From: an uncultured Tolumonas sp.
Lineage (GTDB): Bacteria > Pseudomonadota > Gammaproteobacteria > Enterobacterales > Aeromonadaceae
DNA length: 7,262 nucleotides
Direction of reading: 5' to 3'
NCBI GenBank assembly: GCA_903931645.1
Contig: CAIZDF010000592.1
Coordinates: forward strand, 1 to 7,262
Part shown: in pieces, positions 1 to 6,880 of the stretch
How positions within the stretch are numbered: the first letter of the stretch is position 1
Layout: the number at the start of each line of letters is the position of its first letter
The notes under the pieces: model-generated
The model's input: the letters and a program-made list of their open reading frames with translations, nothing else
The model's database searches: none
Told to the model about the DNA's origin: nothing
Position numbers and translations under genes: made by a program

Positions 1-171
1 AACGGTATTTACAGTAAAGATCGGGATGGTAATCCGCGAAAATTCCCACTGGTTGACTTATCGGTTGGTGTCTTCCCTTACACACCCGACCTGTCTCTGA
101 CTGCCAGCCAGGTGAGCACCACGTTAAGCACCGCCAAACATCGCGCCAAAGGAACCCCAGGACATCTCTAG
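1..171 (+). CDS. GGDEF domain protein (diguanylate cyclase), C-terminal end only
   Basis: This is the last 56 codons of a gene that begins before the window, read in frame 1 and ending at TAG (169-171). The residues match the end of a GGDEF domain: a 'DRDGNPRKFPLVDLSVGV' stretch corresponds to the DRxGxxxxFPLVxLSIGV strand and loop that follow the catalytic signature, and 'AKHRAKGTPG' corresponds to the closing A-KxxAKxxxGN helix. Complete family members make cyclic di-GMP from two GTP in the cytoplasm. The GG[DE]EF signature, the inhibitory site and any sensor domain lie outside the window, so catalytic competence cannot be judged. The domain ends almost at the stop codon, so nothing follows GGDEF in this protein. 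The gene converges on the DUF2059 gene, with 69 nt between the stops. The domain call is fairly sure. Confidence 0.8.
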   Translation, partial: NGIYSKDRDGNPRKFPLVDLSVGVFPYTPDLSLTASQVSTTLSTAKHRAKGTPGHL

Positions 172-208
172 TGTCTTGATAATCAGCGTTTTGATTTCTC
201 TGCCGTAT

Positions 209-239
209 CAGAATCCGAATGCTCGGCACCGGAATTCTG
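209..239. terminator. Imperfect hairpin between convergent genes, possible bidirectional terminator without U-tract
   Basis: The arms CAGAATCCG (209-217) and CGGAATTCTG (230-239) pair over 9 bp with one bulged A. An inner TGC/GCA stem (220-222 with 226-228) closes a TCG triloop. The element sits between the GGDEF stop (169-171, +) and the DUF2059 stop (241-243, minus), directly after the latter. Neither strand has a T-run after the stem, so it is not a canonical intrinsic terminator. It may stabilise 3' ends or assist Rho-dependent ending. The pairing is seen in the sequence; the role is inferred. Confidence 0.35.
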
Positions 240-240
240 C

Positions 241-696
241 TCAGTGGCTGGATGAAGAATTTTGTCTGGCCTGCTGCAACATTTCCAGTAATTTCGGCTG
301 CTGTTCATGCGCAATACGTTGACCGATAGTCACCGTTTCCTCCTGCAGTAACGGAGAATAACGCAGATATTTCTGTCCAGCCGCCGTGCGGAAAAACAGG
401 ATCATCTGTTGGATCTCCTGCTCCGTAAAATGAGCATGGTAGGCGATTGCTAACTCAGTACGCATACGCGCCCAAGTCAGATTCTCCTTGCCCCATTTCT
501 GGACCACAGGTTGATAACGCGCCAGCTCGGGTTGCTGACGGATCATCTTATTCAACACCTGATGACTGAACAGATTGAATTGCTGTTTGCCACCAATCAG
601 ATCAGCCAGTGTCAACGCGCTATCTTCCGTAGCAGCCCAAACACTCACACTAACAAAACTGACTAACAGCAGCAGGCGGTTGATCCATGTTCTCAT
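241..696 (-). CDS. Secreted DUF2059 domain protein
   Basis: This 151-residue protein has a clear Sec signal peptide: 'MRTWINR' followed by a hydrophobic core (about residues 8-19) and a likely cut after 'VWA' at residue 21. The mature protein is probably periplasmic. Residues 75-125 carry the DUF2059 pattern: a helix with 'ELAIAYHAHFTEQEI' (81-95), then 'FFRTAAGQKYL' (101-111) and Pro115, matching the F-[ST]-x-x-E-[IL] ... F..[ST].xGxK ... P signature of the family. The biochemical function of DUF2059 is unknown. The polar tail ends in Ser repeats and His. The ATG is preceded by TAGGT at a spacing of about 7-8 nt, which supports this start. The gene lies 43 nt downstream of ygiQ on the same strand and is probably read through from it; I see no strong promoter of its own. 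The family call is good and the role is unknown. Confidence 0.8.
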   Translation of the reverse strand: MRTWINRLLLLVSFVSVSVWAATEDSALTLADLIGGKQQFNLFSHQVLNKMIRQQPELARYQPVVQKWGKENLTWARMRTELAIAYHAHFTEQEIQQMILFFRTAAGQKYLRYSPLLQEETVTIGQRIAHEQQPKLLEMLQQARQNSSSSH

Positions 697-732
697 TGTA
701 ATGACCTATCTGAATACCCGCCTGCCAGCATA

Positions 733-750
733 GCGCCCATTAACGGGCGC
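733..750 (-). other. Perfect inverted repeat spanning the ygiQ stop codon
   Basis: On the minus strand the sequence reads GCGCCC-GTTAAT-GGGCGC, a perfect 6-bp GC-only stem with a 6-nt loop. The ygiQ stop TAA (742-740) lies in the loop. No T-run follows, so it does not look like a standard intrinsic terminator. It lies in the short gap before the DUF2059 gene and could reduce read-through or protect the upstream mRNA from 3' exonucleases. The pairing is seen directly and the function is inferred. Confidence 0.45.
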
Positions 751-3076
751 GTGAAGCCCCACCACCTTGTTGGCGTTGGCTAGCTACTGGACGGCGAGCT
801 GCCGGTTTTCCACCCGCAGATGGTTTACCTTGTGCCGGTTTCCCTTGCGCGGGCTTACCTTGTGCTGCAGCTCCGGCAACAGGTTTCGCCAATACCGGTT
901 TTTTATTACTTGCAGGGCGTTTACCGCTCGTAGCCGGTTTCGGTTTGTTACTTTCTTCCGGTGAACGACGTTGTTGCTCCATCGGTAAATGACGAGTCAG
1001 TGCGATCTGTCCGGTTTTCTGCATGGTGGCCACTTTGCGCTGACGGCTTGGTGTTTTGCTCTCTTCTGGGATCAAACACCCCGGCCCTTTACCAATCAGA
1101 TGACCCCAACCGCGCGCCATGAACTCTTCACGCAGTTTCGGCCAGTTAGCCGGGTCGTGATAACGCAGCACCGCTTTATGGAAACGACGACGGATCTCGC
1201 CTTTCGCCACAAACATTTTGTCCGACTTGTAATCGATCTTATGCAGTGGATCCAGCTCGGTGTAATACATGGTCGTGGCGTTTGCCAGCGGCGATGGATA
1301 GAAGTTTTGCACCTGATCCAGACGGAAGTTATTTTGCTTTAACCACAACGCCAGATTCACCATGTCTTCATCAGTGGTGCCGGGGTGAGCGGCAATAAAA
1401 TAAGGGATCAGGAACTGCTCTTTTCCTGCTTCCTTAGAATATTTATCAAACAACTCTTTGAATTTGTAATAGCTGCCCATACCCGGCTTCATCATCTTCG
1501 ATAATGGACCTTCCTCGGTATGTTCTGGGGCAATTTTCAGATAACCACCGACATGGTGCTTCACCAATTCACGCACATAACGCGGATCTTGCACCGCCAG
1601 ATCGTAACGCACACCAGACGCAATCAGGATCTTCTTAATACCTTTCAGATCACGCGCTTTACGATACAGCTCAATCGTTGGTGTGTGGTCGGTGTCCATA
1701 TGCGGACAGATACTTGGGAACACGCACGAGGCGCGACGGCAGGTTTCTTCCGCGCGCGGACTCTTACAGCGTAGCTTATACATGTTGGCAGTTGGGCCAC
1801 CCAGATCGGAAATCACACCGGTAAAACCCGGCACTTTATCGCGGATCTCTTCAATCTCAGTCAGGATCGATTCATGGGAACGGCTTTGGATCTGACGGCC
1901 TTCATGTTCGGTAATCGAACAGAATGAACAGCCACCAAAACAGCCACGCATGATGTTCACGGAGGTTTTGATCATATCGTAGGCAGGAATTTTCGCACCT
2001 TTATACGCTGGATGCGGTACACGCTGGAATGGTAAGGCAAACACCCAGTCCATCTCTTCGGTATTCAGCGGTAATGCCGGCGGGTTCACCCACAATGTTT
2101 TATCGCCATGTTGCTGCAACAGCGCACGCGCACAACCCGGATTTGTTTCGTGATGCAAAATACGTGAAGTGTGAGCGTACAACACACGGTCGGCTTTTAC
2201 TTTTTCATACGAAGGCAGCAGCACATAGGTTTTTTCCCATGGCTTTGGTTTGGGTGGCTGCACCACGACCGTTTTCGGTTGTTCTGGCTCAGCGGCTGCG
2301 TCGGTCGCACAAGGCGCATTTTCCATATACGGATTAGGGATCGGATCAATGTGACCAATTTGATCCAGACGCGAAGAATCGACGCCCTTCCATTCCGGCA
2401 ATGGCCCTTTTCTGATCACCGCAGTGCCACGAATATCTTGCATATCAGCCACGGTTTCACCGCGCGCAAAACGATGTGCGATTTCAGTTAACGGACGTTC
2501 CGCGTTACCGAATACCAGCAGATCAGCTTTAGCGTCTACCAGCACCGAACGGCGAATAGTTTCCGACCAGTAATCATAGTGACCAATACGGCGCAGCGAG
2601 GCTTCAATGCCGCCTAACACGACCGGTACATCTTTGTAGGCTTCTTTACAGCGCTGAGAATAAACCAAGGTGGCGCGATCCGGGCGCTTACCACCTTCAT
2701 TATTTGGCGTATAAGCATCGTCATGACGTAATTTTTTATCGGCGGTATAACGGTTGATCATCGAATCCATATTGCCAGCACTAACCCCGAAAAACAGATT
2801 CGGTTTGCCCAGTTTCATGAAGTCGTTTTTATTGTTCCAATCCGGCTGACAGATCAGACCAACGCGGAATCCCTGTGCTTCCAGAAAACGACCCACAATC
2901 GCCATACCGAAACTCGGATGATCGACATAGGCATCACCACAGACCACAATAATGTCGCAGCTGTCCCAACCGAGTTGATCCATCTCACTGCGGGACATTG
3001 GCAGAAAGGGCGCAGGCCCAAAGCATTCCGCCCAATATTTCGGATAATCAAACAGTAAGGTTTCTGGTTGGGTCAT
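740..3076 (-). CDS. ygiQ: YgiQ family radical SAM protein
   Basis: This 778-residue protein is similar along its whole length to E. coli YgiQ (UPF0313), which is slightly shorter. The N-terminal region (about 1-250) contains the family stretches '[12 protein letters not shown]', '[13 protein letters not shown]' and '[13 protein letters not shown]'. A Pro/Lys-rich linker (about 256-281) leads to the radical SAM core, whose CxxxCxxC motif is C379, C383, C386 ('CFGGCSFC') and should bind a [4Fe-4S] cluster that cleaves S-adenosylmethionine. A second cysteine group, C437, C446, C451 and C457, is also a family trait. The C-terminal part includes '[15 protein letters not shown]' and 'HPGTTDEDM'. 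The last 80 or so residues are basic and of low complexity. The substrate is not established, so the reaction is unknown. The start follows the E. coli protein's N-terminus; no clear Shine-Dalgarno precedes it. It is probably first in a two-gene unit with the DUF2059 gene. Confidence 0.96.
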   Translation of the reverse strand: MTQPETLLFDYPKYWAECFGPAPFLPMSRSEMDQLGWDSCDIIVVCGDAYVDHPSFGMAIVGRFLEAQGFRVGLICQPDWNNKNDFMKLGKPNLFFGVSAGNMDSMINRYTADKKLRHDDAYTPNNEGGKRPDRATLVYSQRCKEAYKDVPVVLGGIEASLRRIGHYDYWSETIRRSVLVDAKADLLVFGNAERPLTEIAHRFARGETVADMQDIRGTAVIRKGPLPEWKGVDSSRLDQIGHIDPIPNPYMENAPCATDAAAEPEQPKTVVVQPPKPKPWEKTYVLLPSYEKVKADRVLYAHTSRILHHETNPGCARALLQQHGDKTLWVNPPALPLNTEEMDWVFALPFQRVPHPAYKGAKIPAYDMIKTSVNIMRGCFGGCSFCSITEHEGRQIQSRSHESILTEIEEIRDKVPGFTGVISDLGGPTANMYKLRCKSPRAEETCRRASCVFPSICPHMDTDHTPTIELYRKARDLKGIKKILIASGVRYDLAVQDPRYVRELVKHHVGGYLKIAPEHTEEGPLSKMMKPGMGSYYKFKELFDKYSKEAGKEQFLIPYFIAAHPGTTDEDMVNLALWLKQNNFRLDQVQNFYPSPLANATTMYYTELDPLHKIDYKSDKMFVAKGEIRRRFHKAVLRYHDPANWPKLREEFMARGWGHLIGKGPGCLIPEESKTPSRQRKVATMQKTGQIALTRHLPMEQQRRSPEESNKPKPATSGKRPASNKKPVLAKPVAGAAAQGKPAQGKPAQGKPSAGGKPAARRPVASQRQQGGGASRAR
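821..865 (-). repeat. Three tandem 15-bp repeats encoding AQGKP in the YgiQ tail
   Basis: Three adjacent 15-bp units encode Ala-Gln-Gly-Lys-Pro three times (YgiQ residues 738-752). The outer units differ at a few positions (GCACAAGGTAAGCCC and GCACAAGGTAAACCA) and the middle one more (GCGCAAGGGAAACCG). A degenerate fourth unit, SAGGKP, follows at residues 753-758. The repeats fall in the disordered basic tail, outside the catalytic fold, and look like small in-frame duplications that have since diverged. Confidence 0.85.
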
Positions 3077-3110
3077 ATTCTATTTACATCACAGAGAAAA
3101 ATGGCGGCGG

Positions 3111-3139
3111 ATTATAGCCCGTGTAACCCGCCTTGGCGA
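3111..3139 (-). promoter_or_regulatory. Putative sigma-70 promoter of ygiQ
   Basis: On the minus strand a perfect TATAAT (3116-3111) is preceded at 17 bp by TCGCCA (3139-3134), which matches TTGACA at four of six positions. Initiation would fall near 3104, giving a leader of about 28 nt before the ygiQ ATG. The gap between the upstream stop (3185) and ygiQ is 108 nt, enough to separate two transcription units. The sequence match is seen; activity is inferred. Confidence 0.5.
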
Positions 3140-3156
3140 TGGTTATTTTTTAACCA
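3140..3156. repeat. Short AT-rich inverted repeat between the slt unit and ygiQ
   Basis: TGGTTA and TAACCA form a 6-bp stem around a 5-nt loop of T (plus strand) or A (minus strand). It lies 28 nt beyond the stop of the YafD-like gene and just upstream of the ygiQ promoter. It lacks a GC-rich stem and a trailing T-run on the minus strand, so it is a weak terminator candidate at best for the slt-yeeZ-nuclease unit. Confidence 0.25.
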
Positions 3157-3184
3157 CATAGAGTAAGAGGATATTGATAGCCGC

Positions 3185-4027
3185 TTATTTGACTGGATTT
3201 TTGATCACCGAAAATTCAGCCCATAGCGGGTTATGATCAGAGGTATTCGTCGCTTGATTATCCACTGTTTTTAGCTGTAATTTGCGGTAAAAAATATGAT
3301 CTACCGGCTTCGACATCACCAACACACGTAAATCAGGACTTGGTAGCGCTTCATCAAAACCACTTTGTCTGGCAAGCATTAACAAATACGCACTACGTCT
3401 ATCCCCCCAGGTCGCAAAATCCCCTGCTAAGACCACCGGGCCCGGGTAACTTTTCGCAAGCAAGAATATTCGCTCCATCTGTCGGTGATAAGCCGCCATC
3501 GATAATTCAAAGTTGATACCATGCACATTAATCGCCAGTAACGGGTAGCTGCTCTCCGCCAGTGGATAGAGTGTTACTAATGTAGATTTAGGAATGCGGC
3601 TCACCGGCTCTAATTCACGTAATGAGCAGTTATATAATGCCGGTACGGATGAGGCATTTAGCACTCCGGTTACTTCGCCTTCCAACCGAAATGCCTGCAC
3701 TTGCTGCCAGTTAAAATGCGCTTGTTGTAACAACTGGCTTAACGCAGGTCGCTCCATCGCTTCCTGAAACAACAAGATGTCGCTGTGCTGTGCTAAAAGC
3801 GTGGCTTGTTTTTGCCAATTTGCACGCTGGAATTTATGCAAATTCCAAGTGGTTAAGCGAAAGCTTGAAGCAAAACCATTGACCTGCTGACGCGTAGCCG
3901 GAACCACGAGCGGACAACGGTCAACCAGCCGTGGCCCCACATTGGTCGATAAGGTTTCTTGCGATGGGATCTCTAAGCATCCGCTCAGAAATACCGTAAT
4001 GATGGCAACAACAAAAGACAATCTCAT
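3185..4027 (-). CDS. YafD-like endonuclease/exonuclease/phosphatase family lipoprotein
   Basis: The protein has 280 residues from ATG 4027. Residues 1-17 form a lipoprotein signal ending in the lipobox LSGC (C17), with Leu at +2, which suggests sorting to the outer membrane. The rest is an EEP (DNase I/phosphatase) fold resembling E. coli YafD. Its motifs are TWNLHKF (N62), LLFQEA (Q88, E89), INVHGINF (N167, H169), AGDFATW (D203), VDHIFYR (D243, H244) and TSDHNPL (D264, H265). These correspond to the metal and catalytic positions, except that Ala205 replaces the Asn of the usual GDFN. The substrate is unknown and could be nucleic acid or a phosphoester. The start is decided by an ATGA overlap with the yeeZ stop and an AGGTG four nt upstream; an in-frame GTG/ATG further up (4057) would bury the lipoprotein signal. 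It is last in the slt-yeeZ unit and translationally coupled to yeeZ. Confidence 0.88.
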   Translation of the reverse strand: MRLSFVVAIITVFLSGCLEIPSQETLSTNVGPRLVDRCPLVVPATRQQVNGFASSFRLTTWNLHKFQRANWQKQATLLAQHSDILLFQEAMERPALSQLLQQAHFNWQQVQAFRLEGEVTGVLNASSVPALYNCSLRELEPVSRIPKSTLVTLYPLAESSYPLLAINVHGINFELSMAAYHRQMERIFLLAKSYPGPVVLAGDFATWGDRRSAYLLMLARQSGFDEALPSPDLRVLVMSKPVDHIFYRKLQLKTVDNQATNTSDHNPLWAEFSVIKNPVK

Positions 4028-4836
4028 TGCACACCTGCAGCAACTTGTTGCAACCATAAGAGAAGATCGTGGACTTGATAATGGTAACCCAGTTCTGTTT
4101 CCACTTTATCCGCACAGATCATTTTGCCGTCATCGTTCATATCAGTAAACAGCGGTGGTGGTAATCCGGCTAGTAGGCAGGCCTGCTGATAAAAGGTTGC
4201 CCGGGTTGGATGATCAGGTGCCGCCAGATTAAATATGCCGCTGCGTGATTGTGCCAATAAGGCTTTGATAACACCTATAACATCACGCTGATGTACCAAA
4301 TTAACGACTCTTCCACCAGCATCCAGTGTTTTGCCACTCAGAAAACGCCCCGGATAACGACCGGGACCAATGAGACCGGATGGTCGTAATATGTTCCAGA
4401 AAACAAATCCTGCTTGTTGTACGCATTGTTCAACCTGCACGAGTGTGGCGGCTTGTGCCGTTTCTGGCTGCAATGGTGTGGTTTCGTCACAACGCCCCAT
4501 ACCACCATAAACCGAAGTCGAACTGATATAAATGAGTCGCTCTACCCCGCGTTGTCTGGCTTGTAAAACCAACGATTGTAACGCTAAGAAGTAATGACTG
4601 AGTTTTCCGGGGGGGATGGTGATGATCATTACCGGAGCAAGCAAAGCTTCAGGCAATGCTGCTTGTTCATCAGCTTGCCAACAGTGCACATTAATCTCCG
4701 GTAACTCGGCTGATAATTGCTGTTGCTTGGCAAGTGAGGTAACTGAACCCCGTACGTTGTAACCACTGGCAATCAATTGTTTTGCCAGTGGCCACCCGAG
4801 CCAGCCAAGACCAATAATGGAAATATCGCGAGTCAT
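4024..4836 (-). CDS. yeeZ: YeeZ-like atypical SDR (NAD(P)-binding sugar epimerase-like protein)
   Basis: This 270-residue cytoplasmic protein has a Rossmann fold and closely resembles E. coli YeeZ. 'IIGLGWLGWPLA' (7-18) holds the dinucleotide-binding GxGxxG. 'YISSTSVYGG' (103-112) is the SDR active-site region, with Ser and Tyr110 present. The Lys of the YxxxK pair is absent, as in E. coli YeeZ, so it is an atypical SDR by family and not by local mutation. 'LRPSGLIGPGRYPGRF' (150-165) and 'VNLVHQRDVIG' (178-188) are further family blocks. The reaction and substrate are unknown. AGGAG (4846-4842) lies 5 nt before the ATG. The gene starts 16 nt after the slt stop and its TGA overlaps the next gene's ATG, so it is the middle gene of a three-gene unit. 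Confidence 0.92.
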   Translation of the reverse strand: MTRDISIIGLGWLGWPLAKQLIASGYNVRGSVTSLAKQQQLSAELPEINVHCWQADEQAALPEALLAPVMIITIPPGKLSHYFLALQSLVLQARQRGVERLIYISSTSVYGGMGRCDETTPLQPETAQAATLVQVEQCVQQAGFVFWNILRPSGLIGPGRYPGRFLSGKTLDAGGRVVNLVHQRDVIGVIKALLAQSRSGIFNLAAPDHPTRATFYQQACLLAGLPPPLFTDMNDDGKMICADKVETELGYHYQVHDLLLWLQQVAAGVQ

Positions 4837-4841
4837 GCTGG

Positions 4842-4846
4842 CTCCT
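4842..4846 (-). promoter_or_regulatory. Ribosome binding site of yeeZ
   Basis: AGGAG on the minus strand lies 5 nt before the yeeZ ATG (4836) and inside the 16-nt gap after slt. It is the best Shine-Dalgarno match in the window and fixes the yeeZ start. Confidence 0.75.
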
Positions 4847-4852
4847 GACTAG

Positions 4853-6769
4853 TTAATAACGCAGACGACGCTCTCTGTCGCTCAAAAAATCAACCGGCTG
4901 GTTCAGACGTTCCTGATATATGGCATTAAAGACCATCACGTTCTGCACATAATTACGGGTTTCTTTATACGGAATATTTTCTACCCATAAGTCTACCGGT
5001 TGACCATTACTTTGATTACGCCATTTACGCACCCGTCCCGGCCCGGCATTATAGGCCGCAGCCGCCAATACACGATTGCCATCATATTGATCGAGCAAAC
5101 CTTTGATATAGGCACTGCCCAACCGGATGTTGGTATCGGCATTCGTCAACGAAGAAGGCGATGGCGGTGTTTCACCTAATTTTTTCGCCGTCAGTGCCGC
5201 AGTTGCCGGCATCAGTTGCATCAGACCAGATGCGCCCACTTGTGACTGCGCACGTTCATACATCGCACTTTCCTGACGCGCCAATGCATATAGTAAACTG
5301 GCATCAACATCACGGGCCTTGGCATAACGAGAAAACATCGTCTGTTTCGGCGTTGGGAAACGCAAAGACAGCGCATTTTTTGCTTTGGCGCGGATACTGG
5401 CTTGAATACCCAGATGAGCCCAGCCACGCTGTTGTGCTACCAGCCCTAACTGTAGTTTGTTTTCATAGGGTGCTTGATCGAGTAAAAACAACCATTCATT
5501 GCGAGCCATACCGGTTTCATCTAACGCGATCAGCTCTTCAATACGCAGTAACGCCGGCCATAACCGAGTTGCCTCATGCCAGTCATACTCAGGTTCCAGA
5601 TTATCTTCCGTAATATGGATAGGCATCCCGGATTGAATCGCCGCCATAAAACCGTAATAGCTGCGATCATAACTGGCTTGTTGAAACAGAGCTTTAGCAT
5701 GTTCTTTATTACCCAGTTGCTGTTCAGCCCGCGCTAACCAATATGACCAGTGAATATCATCTCGTCCGGCCCGTGGCATCAAATTGATCCATTTTTTGAT
5801 CGCCTGCCAGTCCATTTCGGCTAGCGCTAAACGAACGCGCAGTTCCAGCAAAGAATTGTCCCGTAATTGCAGCAGACTGTTATCTAGCCAAGAACGGGAT
5901 GTTTTGATGCGTTCTAACATCATGTCACGGGCAATTTGGGTTTTAACCGCCACCAAATCGGCTTCACTGAGCTGATAACGCGCTTTCACACCCAAATAAC
6001 GCGATAACACAGCTTCGGTGCTGTTATCTGCCCAGTGCTGCAACGCTAAACCGGCAATTTGTCGGGTTTTACTGTCACTGGCAACGGGTAATAACGTTTC
6101 AACCTTTTCTGGCTGTGCATACACGGAGATCAGTTTGCTAGCATAAAAAATATTATTGCTGCTCGTCATTTGTTGCAGCAGATGATTCATCAACCGAGGC
6201 TCGTCTGCTTTAAAAGCAAGAACCATACGTTGCCATATATCTTCTTCTGTCATTCCACCCGCTTGTTTCCATAATGAAAATAAGCTGTCACAGGTAGCAG
6301 GGCGAGAATGGCCATAAAACCAGATACTACGCGCAAATTCAGCGGCTTTATCCGTTTGCCCGGTTTGATATTGCGCCATATACCAGGCGCAACGTAACGT
6401 CATTGATTGCGGCTCGCTTGGCTGCAGTTGTAAATATTCTTTCCACAAATTATTTTGCATCAACAGATAGGCATAACTTTCTGTCAGTCTACTGGCGAGA
6501 TAGCTTTGCGGATATTGAGCGACAAAATGCTGCACCTCATTCAAACGAGTGATATCCGGCGAAGTGGAGAGCGCATAATAATCAAGATAAGGTAATAGCG
6601 GATAATCAGCTAACTCTTCTTTGGCAGAAGCCAGTGAGCTGAAATTGCCGTTTTTGAGTTGTTGCAATATGGTCGTAAAGCGGGTGCGTTCAGCAGTTAA
6701 AGAAGAGGATGCCATGACATTGAATGCCATCAAACTACCGAGTAACAGCACAACTATTCGCGTTTTCAT
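4853..6769 (-). CDS. slt: Soluble lytic murein transglycosylase
   Basis: The 638-residue periplasmic enzyme cleaves the MurNAc-GlcNAc bond of peptidoglycan, forming 1,6-anhydro-MurNAc ends during wall turnover. The signal peptide is 'MKTRIVVLLLGSLMAFNVMA' (1-20), probably cut before SSS. Residues 21 to about 470 form the helical U/L superhelix typical of Slt70. C127 and C160 match the cysteine pair expected to form the disulfide of the E. coli enzyme. The C-terminal lysozyme-like domain (about 480-625) has the catalytic Glu500 in 'ARQESAM', then 'GASGLMQLMP' (512-521), 'AYNAGPGRVRKW' (572-583) and 'ENIPYKETRNYV' (597-608). Length and all catalytic motifs fit an intact Slt. In-frame GTG 6805 and ATG 6784 exist upstream, but ATG 6769 gives the proper signal peptide. 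It is the first gene of the unit with yeeZ and the YafD-like gene. Confidence 0.96.
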   Translation of the reverse strand: MKTRIVVLLLGSLMAFNVMASSSLTAERTRFTTILQQLKNGNFSSLASAKEELADYPLLPYLDYYALSTSPDITRLNEVQHFVAQYPQSYLASRLTESYAYLLMQNNLWKEYLQLQPSEPQSMTLRCAWYMAQYQTGQTDKAAEFARSIWFYGHSRPATCDSLFSLWKQAGGMTEEDIWQRMVLAFKADEPRLMNHLLQQMTSSNNIFYASKLISVYAQPEKVETLLPVASDSKTRQIAGLALQHWADNSTEAVLSRYLGVKARYQLSEADLVAVKTQIARDMMLERIKTSRSWLDNSLLQLRDNSLLELRVRLALAEMDWQAIKKWINLMPRAGRDDIHWSYWLARAEQQLGNKEHAKALFQQASYDRSYYGFMAAIQSGMPIHITEDNLEPEYDWHEATRLWPALLRIEELIALDETGMARNEWLFLLDQAPYENKLQLGLVAQQRGWAHLGIQASIRAKAKNALSLRFPTPKQTMFSRYAKARDVDASLLYALARQESAMYERAQSQVGASGLMQLMPATAALTAKKLGETPPSPSSLTNADTNIRLGSAYIKGLLDQYDGNRVLAAAAYNAGPGRVRKWRNQSNGQPVDLWVENIPYKETRNYVQNVMVFNAIYQERLNQPVDFLSDRERRLRY

Positions 6770-6807
6770 GAAAATACAATCCATTCCGGGTATTAACAAC
6801 AGCACAA

Positions 6808-6825
6808 CTCCGGCTGTAACCGAAG
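6808..6825 (-). other. Hairpin in the slt leader or at its transcription start
   Basis: On the minus strand CTTCGG (6825-6820) and CCGGAG (6813-6808) pair over 6 bp with one G-U pair, around the loop TTACAG. It lies immediately after the TATAAT of the putative slt promoter, at or just past the start point. No T-run follows, so it is not an attenuator of the usual kind. A role in mRNA 5' stability is possible, or it may mean nothing. Confidence 0.25.
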
Positions 6826-6826
6826 G

Positions 6827-6856
6827 ATTATAAACGCAGCCTCAGGGTGCTGATAG
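6827..6856 (-). promoter_or_regulatory. Putative promoter of the slt-yeeZ-nuclease unit
   Basis: A perfect TATAAT (6832-6827, minus strand) lies about 57 nt before the slt ATG, in the 111-nt gap after the EAL gene. The -35 is poor: CTATCA at 18 bp matches TTGACA at only three positions. The -10 also lacks the TGn extension. Initiation near 6820 would give a leader of about 50 nt. A weak -35 could mean dependence on an activator, but no recognised operator is visible. Confidence 0.45.
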
Positions 6857-6880
6857 CGAATTTACTGCTTACTGGCAGAC

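Noticed and set aside
989..2491. Several open frames of about 84-117 codons on the plus strand
   Set aside because: All are antisense shadows of ygiQ, show no domain, and overlap one another in different frames.
4028..4057. Ten-residue N-terminal extension of the YafD-like lipoprotein
   Set aside because: It adds Cys-rich residues before the lipoprotein signal and deepens the overlap with yeeZ. The ATGA junction with AGGTG upstream is the better start.
4490..4525. Missing Lys in the YxxxK active site of the SDR protein
   Set aside because: E. coli YeeZ has the same lack, so it is a feature of this atypical SDR subgroup and not a defect of this gene.
4848..4856. ACTAGTTAA resembling half of a trp operator, at the slt end where trpR might be expected
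   Set aside because: Only one half-site is present, it overlaps the slt stop codon, and no trpR or trp gene is in the window. Chance resemblance is likely.
5161..5613. 150-codon open frame on the plus strand, antisense to slt
   Set aside because: It lies wholly inside slt, whose frame has all catalytic motifs. The translation is rich in His, Pro and Ser with no recognisable domain, and no ribosome binding site supports it.
6770..6805. Longer slt with GTG 6805 or ATG 6784 as start
   Set aside because: The extra residues would precede an otherwise ideal signal peptide that starts at ATG 6769, and no good ribosome binding site favours the longer forms.
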